From: a virus | DNA length: 27,523 nucleotides | Reading direction: 5' to 3' (one strand) | Virus record (IMG/VR): IMGVR_UViG_3300031841_001120 | Coordinates: 1-27,523 of that record | Shown: positions 14,338 to 22,500 of the stretch, piece after piece | How positions within the stretch are numbered: the first letter of the stretch is position 1 | Layout: the number at the start of each line of letters is the position of its first letter | Translations under genes and position numbers: made by a program | The notes under the pieces: model-generated | Database searches by the model: none | The model's input: the letters and a program-made list of their open reading frames with translations, nothing else | Told to the model about the DNA's origin: nothing

Positions 14338-16863
14338 ATGGCGATCCACTATCAACAGCCAAATTTGGAGGAGTTCGATAATCGATCCCGACAAAATCAA
14401 ACAGGCTTACTACAACGATCTCCGGCAATTGCCTTTGGCACTGGAGGCGATGCGGCCCCAGCTCCAAGTGGTATGCCAAGCCCCGCAAAGCCTATGGGCG
14501 CTACTGTTAATCAGCAAGCAAATGCGGCGCAGATGTCAAATATGGCGGCTAAGCCCGGATCAACGCCTGTAGCGACAGCGCAAACTACTCAGGCAAGGTC
14601 TCAGGGCTATGACCCAGCTCAGATTGGCGATGCTACTCAGGCGCAGGTTCAGGAGGCTGAAGCAGTTACTCGCGCAGTACAGAACAATGAGCTATCTCAG
14701 CAACAGCTAGAGAATATGCTTGCCTCTAACTCTCCCTTGATGCGCCGTGCGGCGGCTCAGGGATTGCAGGTAGCGGCATCACGAGGTCTCCTAAACTCCA
14801 GTATGGCGGCAGGCGCGGCACAGGCGGCATTGATTGATGCGGCGGCACCTTTTGCGCTTCAGGACGCTCGCACATTCTCCGACACTGCGGCACAGAACCA
14901 GCAGGCCCAGAATCAGGTTAATCTGGCTAACGCTCAGATGGGCACTGAGACTAACATCTTTAACGCTGGCCAGCAGAACGAGAACCAGCGTATTGATGCG
15001 TCATCACAGAATCGCGCTAGTGAGTTTGGTGCAGACGCTAGAAACCAAGCCTCATTGTTTAACGCAGGCGAAGCAAACCAGACATCTCGCTTCAACGCTG
15101 ATTCTCGTAATCAGGCGACTCAGGCAGATGCAGATCGCTCTCAGGCTCGATTCCTTCAGGATGACTCTCAAGAGTTTGAATCTGGTGAGAGACAGCTTGA
15201 TCGAGATGAGCGCTCAACTGATCGCGATTTTGACGCCGAACAGCGACAGCTTGATCGCGACTTTACCTCTAGTGAGTCAGCACTTGATCGTAACTTCCAG
15301 TCTACCGAAAGGGCGGCTGATAGAGAGCTTACTCGAAGCGAGAGCGCACTGGACCGAATGTCTGCGGCAGAGCTTCAGGATCAACGCATCCAGACTGAGC
15401 TACAGATTCAGGACATTCAAAACAACTTCCAAGGAACCCAAGCAGAGCTGGATCGCTTACAGCAGTTAGAGGTTCAGAAGAACGACATTGACGCAAGGCT
15501 TGAGCTTCAGGAAAACGAGCAAGATTTTCAGTCTACAGAGCGCCAAGCGGATAGAGACTTCCAGTCAAGTGAATCTGCATTGGATCGACTCTCAACTCAA
15601 GAACTTCAAGACGCTCGCATTGCCAATGAGCGCGAGATGCAGGACATCCAGAACAACTTCACTGGAGAGCAGTCACAGCTCGATCGTCTGCAACAGCTTG
15701 AGGTACAGCAGAACGATATTGATGCGCGTCTTGAGATTGAGCGAGAGCGCCAAGAGTTCCAGTCAGGCGAGAACCAAGCAGACCGTGATTTCCAGTCTAG
15801 CGAGCGAGCCCTTGATCGAGATCAGGAGCGCGGCCTATTAGAGACTGAGCTTGACTTCCGTGGCACTCAGGCAGAGCTTGACCGTATGTCTGCCGCAGAG
15901 TTGCAGGATGCCCGTCTCGCTAATGATCGAGAAATGCAGGAAATCCAGAACAACTTCCAAGGAACTCAGGCGGAGCTTGATCGGATTCAACAGCTTGAGA
16001 TGCAGAACAACGACATCAACGCTCGTATTTCACTGCAAGAAAGCGACCAGAGCTTCCGCGCAGACCAGAGCGCACTTGATCGTGAGCAACAGCGCGGACT
16101 CCTTGAAACAGAGCTTGACTTCAGAGCAGGCGAATCTCAAGCGGATAGAGAGTTCCGGTCTCAAGAAGCACAAGAAGATCGTGACTTCCGGGGCGATCAG
16201 GCTCAGCGAGATCGTGACGCGCAGGCTGAATACCAGAGCATACAGAACACGTTTGCGGCGGCGGAAGCACAGCTTAACCGCGATGCCTCTGCGGAGGCTC
16301 AGGCTTCAGCGCAGGCGTTCTCCGAATGGCAACAAACAAACCAGCAAGAATGGTCGGCCATTCAAGCTGATCTTGATCGTCAGTTCCAAAGAGAAAACAT
16401 TGACCAGCAGTCTGCAACGATGATCTTGGGTCAGACAATGACCTCTATCGGCGCGATCTACGCAGATCCAAACCTAACGCCACAGCAGAAGGCTCAGGCC
16501 GTTGCGAACCTTCAGAACCTTGCGACATCAATGCCTGAGCTTCTGGCTAGAATCCAAGATCCTGATTACGACGTTGTTAATCCCCTGCCTATTGACGACG
16601 GAAACGACGACGGCGGAAACGACGACGGCGGCAATGATGATGGCGGTAATGATGATGGCGGCAATGATGATGGCGGAAACGACGACGGTGGTAATGATGA
16701 TGGTGGCGATGATGAGCAGACTTGGACGCCTCCTTCTAATTACGTTGATTATGGAAACGGCAACTACCTAGACCCAGAAACTGGCGACATCTACAACAGT
16801 GACGGCGAGGTTATAACCACGATTCCTACTGACGACCTTCCTGACATTCCGAATCTTCCGTAG
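14338..16863 (+). CDS. Giant hendecad-repeat (rod-like) virion protein
   Basis: An 841-residue protein of unknown family. Residues 1-207 are Gln/Ala-rich with a helical part (LASNSPLMRRAAAQGLQVAA). Residues 208-262 hold five and residues 280-693 hold 37 consecutive 11-residue repeats, interrupted only by a 17-residue linker and one 7-residue insert; the consensus is F-Q-S-x-E-x-x-L-D-R-D. Eleven-residue periodicity predicts one very long, nearly straight alpha-helical coiled coil, about 60-70 nm if continuous. A short globular helix follows (ATMILGQTMTSIGAIYADPN), then seven GGNDD-type repeats (16600-16704) and a tail with YGNGNYLDPETGDIYNSDGE. CGGAG at 14326-14330 supports the start. Position suggests an internal or ejection protein. 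Confidence 0.85.
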   Translation: MAIHYQQPNLEEFDNRSRQNQTGLLQRSPAIAFGTGGDAAPAPSGMPSPAKPMGATVNQQANAAQMSNMAAKPGSTPVATAQTTQARSQGYDPAQIGDATQAQVQEAEAVTRAVQNNELSQQQLENMLASNSPLMRRAAAQGLQVAASRGLLNSSMAAGAAQAALIDAAAPFALQDARTFSDTAAQNQQAQNQVNLANAQMGTETNIFNAGQQNENQRIDASSQNRASEFGADARNQASLFNAGEANQTSRFNADSRNQATQADADRSQARFLQDDSQEFESGERQLDRDERSTDRDFDAEQRQLDRDFTSSESALDRNFQSTERAADRELTRSESALDRMSAAELQDQRIQTELQIQDIQNNFQGTQAELDRLQQLEVQKNDIDARLELQENEQDFQSTERQADRDFQSSESALDRLSTQELQDARIANEREMQDIQNNFTGEQSQLDRLQQLEVQQNDIDARLEIERERQEFQSGENQADRDFQSSERALDRDQERGLLETELDFRGTQAELDRMSAAELQDARLANDREMQEIQNNFQGTQAELDRIQQLEMQNNDINARISLQESDQSFRADQSALDREQQRGLLETELDFRAGESQADREFRSQEAQEDRDFRGDQAQRDRDAQAEYQSIQNTFAAAEAQLNRDASAEAQASAQAFSEWQQTNQQEWSAIQADLDRQFQRENIDQQSATMILGQTMTSIGAIYADPNLTPQQKAQAVANLQNLATSMPELLARIQDPDYDVVNPLPIDDGNDDGGNDDGGNDDGGNDDGGNDDGGNDDGGNDDGGDDEQTWTPPSNYVDYGNGNYLDPETGDIYNSDGEVITTIPTDDLPDIPNLP
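14959..16416 (+). repeat. 33-base coding repeats (hendecads) with 231-base super-repeat
   Basis: About 42 units of 33 bases encode 11-residue repeats. A larger period is visible: blocks beginning SAAELQDQR, STQELQDAR and SAAELQDAR at 15361, 15592 and 15889 are 7 and 9 units apart, and QERGLLETELD recurs as QQRGLLETELD eight units later. This shows growth by block duplication in whole-unit steps. Confidence 0.85.
16600..16704 (+). repeat. 15-base tandem repeat encoding G-(N/D)-D-D-G
   Basis: Seven 15-base units encode Gly-Asn-Asp-Asp-Gly. Units 1, 2 and 6 use GGA-AAC-GAC-GAC; units 3, 4, 5 and 7 use GGC/GGT-AAT-GAT-GAT. The linked codon choices indicate whole-unit duplication or conversion. 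The encoded Asp/Asn/Gly tract may bind calcium or simply be a flexible acidic linker. Confidence 0.9.
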
Positions 16864-17300
16864 TGATTAGACCAGCTACTCTTTCAGATATAGCGGCAAT
16901 CGCTGATATTGCTATTGAATCGGTTTCAATAGATCCGCTTCCCGTTCGCGTTGATCCTGATTCGATCAAGGACACGATCAGGGAGGCGGTATCTAGCAAT
17001 CAACACTTTGTCTGGGTGTCTGAGATCGACGGGAAGGTTGTTGCGGCTGTAGGCGCTATGAGCGAGAGATCGTTTTGGTATGAGCGCCAGCAGTGTTCGG
17101 TTATGTTGTACTACACAAGGGTGCCGGGTGAGGGCATCAAATTACTTCGTGAGCTTGGCAGATGGATCAAGTCCAGACCAGTCATCAAGGTGGCTGTAAT
17201 GGAGCTTGAGCCTAACGCTGATCCTCGTCTTATTAAATTTTTAGGGCGCATAGGCTTTTCGCGTCTCAGTATGAACTGTTCCTATGTGAGGGGAATGTAA
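16863..17300 (+). CDS. GNAT-family N-acetyltransferase
   Basis: A 145-residue protein with the GNAT pattern: the first strand and helix IRPATLSDIAAIADIA (2-17), a strand pair FVWVSEIDGKVVAAVGAM (49-66), the central region SVMLYYTRVPGEGIKLLREL (79-98) where acetyl-CoA normally binds, and a C-terminal strand-helix with FLGRIGFSRL. The R/QxxGxG/A acetyl-CoA loop is degenerate (VPGEGIK), so activity is uncertain. The start is GTG overlapping the previous stop (TAGTG), with no strong ribosome site, indicating coupling. Such GNAT genes are common among phage internal-protein genes. The substrate is unknown; it may modify a virion or host protein. Confidence 0.75.
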   Translation: MIRPATLSDIAAIADIAIESVSIDPLPVRVDPDSIKDTIREAVSSNQHFVWVSEIDGKVVAAVGAMSERSFWYERQQCSVMLYYTRVPGEGIKLLRELGRWIKSRPVIKVAVMELEPNADPRLIKFLGRIGFSRLSMNCSYVRGM

Positions 17301-18256
17301 TGAGCAAGGTTGTTAAGAAGGTTACCCGAGGCATCAAGAAGGTAGTCAAGGGCATCAAGAAAGGCGTTTCTAAAGCGTGGAAGGCGATTAAGAAAAGCAA
17401 GATCTTAAAGGTCATTGCTACTGCGGCACTGGTTTACTTCGGAGGTGCGGCACTTATGGGGGCTATGGGAGGTGCCTCCGCCGGAACGGGCTTTATGGGG
17501 TCTCTCAGCGGGGCGTTTAAAGGCGCTGTTGCTGGGGTTAAGGGCGCGTGGGCAGGCGTTACTGGCGCGGCCACTGCCGGTAGCTTTAAAGGCGCGGCGG
17601 CATCACTAAAAGGCGGCATCACTGGCGCATACGGTGCAGGCGCTGGTGCTGTTGCTCCTGCGGCGGCAAGCGCGGCTACTCCACTAATGACTGCGGCAGG
17701 GAACCCCATACCAGGGACAACTGATTTCGCGGCGTCTTTATCACAGTCACAGGGCGCGGCAAGCGCGGCACTTGCTCAAGGCGGACAGCCTGCATTGACA
17801 TCGACAATTGGCTCAAGCGGCGCAACCCTAGGCTCCGGTGCGGCGACTGGCGGCGCTTCCACACTTAATATGGGCGCGGCAATGCCCAGCCTCTCTCAAG
17901 GCGCAAACTTGGGTTCTGGTGGTGCGGGGCTTTTAAGTCAGGCGGGACAGAAAGCGGCAGAGGGCGGCTTCTGGTCATCGACTGGTGGCGCGGCGGCGAT
18001 CATGACTGGCGGTCAAATGCTTTCTGGATACGCTCAGGGCCGCGCTCAGGAGGATATGTACCGACGAGAGCAGGCTCTTCGCGAAGAGGAGCTTGAGCGA
18101 TACGGTCTTAACATTGGCTCTTATATCCCCCAAGTTCGCTGGAACCCAGAGACTCGGCAGTACGAGGTTATGGGATCAGAAAGCACCCAGCCGCTTTCAG
18201 GACAAAATTCAGGCTATCCAAACTTTGGGCGCAGAGCCCAAGGCGTATTGGGCTAG
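17300..18256 (+). CDS. Lysine-rich amphipathic, probable internal/ejection protein
   Basis: A 318-residue protein of unknown family. Residues 1-37 contain 14 Lys and one Arg and no acidic residue, arranged as an amphipathic helix in 11-residue steps (VVKKVTRGIKK, VVKGIKKGVSK, AWKAIKKSKIL). Residues 38-60 are hydrophobic (VIATAALVYFGGAALMGAMG) and could enter a membrane. The first acidic residue of the whole chain is D142. The middle is Gly/Ala/Ser-rich and low complexity, and residues 235-275 are a charged helix (YRREQALREEELERYGL). This build suggests DNA or membrane contact during genome ejection, by analogy with internal virion proteins. GAGGGG at 17288-17293 supports the TAATG start. Confidence 0.65.
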   Translation: MSKVVKKVTRGIKKVVKGIKKGVSKAWKAIKKSKILKVIATAALVYFGGAALMGAMGGASAGTGFMGSLSGAFKGAVAGVKGAWAGVTGAATAGSFKGAAASLKGGITGAYGAGAGAVAPAAASAATPLMTAAGNPIPGTTDFAASLSQSQGAASAALAQGGQPALTSTIGSSGATLGSGAATGGASTLNMGAAMPSLSQGANLGSGGAGLLSQAGQKAAEGGFWSSTGGAAAIMTGGQMLSGYAQGRAQEDMYRREQALREEELERYGLNIGSYIPQVRWNPETRQYEVMGSESTQPLSGQNSGYPNFGRRAQGVLG

Positions 18257-18266
18257 GAGATAGAAA

Positions 18267-18842
18267 ATGCAAGGACTAATTGAGCAAGCAGGCTCTACAC
18301 AAGAAGAGATGTCGCCTAAAGAGGCGATGATGTCTGGAAGCGACCCTGAGAATATGGGCGATGAGGCGCTTACAAAGGCAATCGACTTTGTGGGTGAGCG
18401 TCTTTACCAAGACGATATGGCGACCGAGATCGCTAAGACGTTTGATGGCGCTCCTACTGCCGTTCCTCAGATGATCGCTATGCTGGCATACAAACTTGCT
18501 CAGTCGGCTGACACAAAAACTGGCGGTGAAATCCGCGAGGAAAACCTGTCAGTCCTCGGTGTACTAACACTAGGCGAAGTCCTAACGGTAGCCGAAGCAA
18601 CTGGTATGCAGATTGATGGTGCTACTGCCTCTAAGGCAATGCAGGAGATGGTCCTTATCTACGCTGAAGACAACGGCGTTGACACGACTGAGCTTGCCGC
18701 CGCTATGGGGCAGGTGGATGACAACGAAGTAGATATGGTCTCCGAACAGCTACCAGATGATTTCGACACTCAGCTCGATAGTATTCCTGATGAGGAAGAA
18801 GAGATGGAGCAGGAGATGGCAGAAGGGGAAATGATGTCATGA
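18267..18842 (+). CDS. Acidic putative virion protein
   Basis: A 191-residue protein of unknown family, strongly acidic overall. Residues 1-130 appear helical (DEALTKAIDFVGERLYQDDM, then AVPQMIAMLAYKLAQSAD and LGVLTLGEVLTVAEATG), and the C-terminus is a Glu/Asp/Met-rich tail ending in EEEMEQEMAEGEMMS. AGGAGA at 18255-18260 is a good ribosome site. The gene follows the lysine-rich protein by ten bases and overlaps the next gene by ATGA, so the three are probably translated together. Opposite charges of this and the upstream protein allow a complex, but that is speculation. Confidence 0.6.
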   Translation: MQGLIEQAGSTQEEMSPKEAMMSGSDPENMGDEALTKAIDFVGERLYQDDMATEIAKTFDGAPTAVPQMIAMLAYKLAQSADTKTGGEIREENLSVLGVLTLGEVLTVAEATGMQIDGATASKAMQEMVLIYAEDNGVDTTELAAAMGQVDDNEVDMVSEQLPDDFDTQLDSIPDEEEEMEQEMAEGEMMS

Positions 18843-19519
18843 GCTTGGGTTTACTAGGAGCCCTCGGTGGTCTGGGAAAAGGGATCACGCAATACGGCCA
18901 AACGCTATTTAGCGAAGCTATTGAAGAGAAGCGTGAAGCTCGCCTGCAAGCTATTCGTGATAAGGAATACGCTCGCGCTCGTGCGGACGCTGTAGCGGAT
19001 AGGCAGGTAAATCAAGATTTTCAGAGAGAGCTTGCTCAAGAAACCCGCGCTTTCCAGACGTCAGAGAGGGAAGCTCGCCAAGGATTCCAAACAACCGAAA
19101 GAACTGAGTCTCAAAATTTTCAGTCCCAAGAAAATCAAAAAACTCGTGATGCACGACTTTCAGGTATGCAAGTTGGAGCTGACGGCACTGTATATGTTCT
19201 TGAGGGTGGAGAGCTTGTCAATAAGGGCCAGATTGACGTTAGCGATAACAGAATCAATAACGTGCTTAAAGCCTACTCTGAGCTTAACCGAAGCCTGATT
19301 AGTCAAGATGCAACAAGAGATGACGATACGTTTGCTCAGGACTTTGCTCGACTTGATGCGCTGTCTAGTCAGGTCTTTAGTGCCCTCGAAGTTGACGCTT
19401 CCAGCCCTGCCCAGATATGGGCTCAGATCGGGCTCAGAGGTAACAAGCAAGCTGAGATCGAGAAGTTTAAAAACACTTATCCAGACTGGTATAGGAATAA
19501 CGTAGTCGGGGGCAACTAA
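18839..19519 (+). CDS. Second hendecad-repeat putative virion protein
   Basis: A 226-residue protein. It starts with a short hydrophobic Gly/Leu helix (LGLLGALGGLGKGI), followed by a charged coiled coil. Residues 61-104 hold four perfect 11-residue repeats beginning at F61, F72, F83 and F94 (FQRELAQETRA, FQTSEREARQG, FQTTERTESQN, FQSQENQKTRD). These resemble those of the 841-residue protein upstream. The C-terminal half appears globular (DGTVYVLEGGELVNKGQIDV, then a helical part ending GNKQAEIEKFKNTYPDWYRN). Overlapping both neighbours (ATGA, TAATG), it belongs to the internal-protein block. No enzyme motif is seen; a structural partner role is inferred. Confidence 0.65.
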   Translation: MSLGLLGALGGLGKGITQYGQTLFSEAIEEKREARLQAIRDKEYARARADAVADRQVNQDFQRELAQETRAFQTSEREARQGFQTTERTESQNFQSQENQKTRDARLSGMQVGADGTVYVLEGGELVNKGQIDVSDNRINNVLKAYSELNRSLISQDATRDDDTFAQDFARLDALSSQVFSALEVDASSPAQIWAQIGLRGNKQAEIEKFKNTYPDWYRNNVVGGN

Positions 19520-22500
19520 TGGCCAAGTACGGCGGTTTTTTTGATGAGTTCGACGGGCCATCTAGTAGTAGCGCTTTCGGCGGTTTCTTTGACGAGTTTG
19601 AGACTCAGCCAGAGCCAGAGCCTTTTAAGAGCAATCTTTTCGCCTCATTCGGCATAGGCGCAAATAATCTTCTCGGTTCGGTAGGTAGTCTTTATGGTCT
19701 CGTATCTGGCGATATGGACAATATGGCTACCCGTCAGGCGGAGCGTGGCCGCGAGTTTTACGAGCAGTTTAAGACGGACGAGCTTTTAGAGAAGCAGGCC
19801 GATCTTCAGGCTCGTGTTGACTCTGCTGATGGTGAGCTTGCAAAGGCAGGCGAAGCTGTCTGGGGGACTGTCACCGATCTTGACTTGCTTGGCAATTTTG
19901 TCCTTGAGCAATTGCCAATGGCAGTTCCCGGAGGCGCTGTTGCGAAAGGAGCCTCGCTTCTCACTAAGTCTGCAAGGGTTGGAGCTGGCGCTGGTGTAGT
20001 TGCTGGCGGTGGACTGCAAGCCGGTGATGTGGGCGGTAGCGTCTTTGATGACCTTCAAGCATTGCCGGATGATATTTGGAATCAAAACCCAGAGTTTGTT
20101 GCCCTGTCAGAGCAGGTCGGCAGAGAGGAAGCAAAGAACGAGATAGCTCTCGATGCGTCAAGAAAAGCGGCCAGCATATCTGGAGTTATATCTGGCGTTA
20201 CTGCTGGCGCACTGCCAAACACCATCGAAAGAACCCTAGCCAGAGGCGGCGTTAAAGGCGATGGATTCTTCTCTCGGGCGCTCAAAGGCGTTGGTAGCGA
20301 ATCACTGCAAGAGACGCTTGAAGAAGGCGGCGGTCAGATTGCAGGTAACATCTCCGTACAGCCCATTGACCCAACGCGAGAAACCTTTGAGGGCGTCGGT
20401 CAGGCGGCAGGTCTTGGCGCGTTAGGTGGCGGCATACTAGGCGGCGGTGTAGCTGGCCTATCCTCCCCAATGCAGGCGGCAACAGAGAATGCAGAGGCCG
20501 CTAGAGCAGATGCAGTCGCCAATGGTGGTGATAGCCTTGATGCCGCAACTGCCGCGTCTGGAGGCTTTGCAAACACAGATCTCTCCGCGCTCCGCGAGCG
20601 CATGAACATCGAGGAGCCAGCTCCTTCCACCATAGAACTACCAGAGCTTGCCAACCAGTTCGATCAGGACACGCTACAGCCAACGCCTTTCCAGCCGATT
20701 GTTACGCCAACACCTTTCGAGCCTCAGCAAGAAGTTCCCCAGCTACCCTTTGACCTAACGGAAGAGATTCTTTTTGCCGACAGGGTAAACCAGCCAGAGC
20801 GAGCTACTCGTCTCCGCAACGCACAAGCTATCTATGATCGCGCCCAAGGTACGGCAGATGAGGGATTGAGGGCGCGACTCATCGAGCGAGCCAACGCGAT
20901 TGTCGGCACTGAGATGTCTCAGGAGTTCTTGCGTCAACCCCCTGTTCGAGATCCAAGCGAGCCCTTGGAAGGCCCAGTCATAACCGCAGACACAGACGTT
21001 AATTTCGATGCGTCATACGTTGAGCAAGGCCCAGTGGTTAGGACTCAACGTCGCCCACTTTTAACCCAAGATAACGTCATCTATCAGGAGCCCGTAGAAG
21101 GCGCTCCAGACACCGTTTACCAAGGATCTAGGGGCGATGGCTTTGCCACTAGAAAAGGCGCTGACGCGGCAATGAAGAGCCGTCAGAAGGCAGAGCCGGG
21201 GTTCAACTGGGAAGTATTTCAAGATCCAAACACAGAGCGCTTTGCACTTGCTGGATTTAGACGCGAGCGTAGGCAGGCAAACCCAGAGTCGGTTAATAAC
21301 TTTATCGACCAGACTAACCAAGCGGCACAGCCTGAGCCTGAGATCCGCGACACAACCCAAGGACTGCGTGAGTCGTATGAAGCCGCGTCTGATCCAGAGA
21401 TGGAGTCGCGCTTAATCGAGATTGAGGATCGTATTGAGCAAGCGCAGGAAGTACCGCCACGCTCAACTAGCGCACAGGACGTTGACGTACTAACGGCAAT
21501 CACTCGCCTTGGCGGCATACAGACTGACGAAGCAATTGCTCAAGGTATAGACCCTGAATCATTCAGAGGCTACTCAGGTCTTGGTAGGCCAGTGAGAAGA
21601 AACGGCCTTAGCTTTGATGATATGGGAGAGAAGCTCGCAGAAAACGGTTTCTTCCCGGAGCGTCCCACAGCCAATGAAGTCTTGGATCTTTTCACAACGG
21701 CCATTCAGTCTAACGAGCGCATATTTGTTGGCGAGAGTAGAGCTGATATCCCTAGCCTAGAGGCTGAGCAGGCAGAGATATCGCGGACTCTCATTGAGCT
21801 TCAGGATGAGTTCGGCCCATTAACTGACGACGAAATAGCATTCGTTGACCAATATTATCAGGAGTCTTTTGATGCCAGCTATGGATCGCAAAGAGAACCA
21901 ACCCAAGTCGAATCCGAAGAACGAGATGTTGGATCGTTTGACGAGGGAGCAGGAAGAACAACTTTACAGCCGCCCATTGGAGATCAGACCGGAGCTGAAA
22001 CTCTCAGCGAGAGACAAGCTACAGGTAGTGATGCAGAGATTGGAAGCGTTCAGGAAGACGACGGACTAGATACGTCATTCCAGCGAGGAGCTACTCGAAG
22101 ACCCGTCATTAACGATGAACAGTTCAATTCTGTCCTCGATAGGGTCGTCGGTCAGGACGGGGATGCCCGTAATAGAATAGACGTGCGCTCGTCTTTTGCG
22201 GAACTTCCTGAAGAAATTCAGCAGGCGGCGAGAGATCAAGGCTCCGACGGAAATGACATTAGCGCGGTTTACCATAGAGGGACAGTATACCTCGTCAAGG
22301 GTAAGCTCGCGACAGAATCACAGGTTGAAGAGGCGCTCCTGCACGAGGGTACTCACGGCGGCGTGATGGATATGTACCGCGATCAGGGTGTCAACAAAGC
22401 GCTGAATCGTATGTGGACTGCAATGGGCGGACAGAAGGGCTTCGATAAGCTGGCTCGTGAGCTGGGCATCGAGGAGAATGTGCGCCCTTACATCAGCGGG

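Noticed and set aside
15175-16416. Regular repeats considered as a CRISPR array
   Set aside because: The repeats are contiguous 33-base coding units without spacers, in frame with a single ORF.
14834-16771. Four long + strand ORFs in the second frame under the hendecad gene
   Set aside because: They arise because the repetitive 33-base coding pattern lacks stops in that frame. Their products are Ser/Arg/Leu- or Met/Thr-rich nonsense without ribosome sites.
21845-21871. Earlier ATG (21845) for the overprinted ORF
   Set aside because: The ribosome site AGGAG at 21860-21864 lies downstream of that ATG and fits the ATG at 21872 instead.
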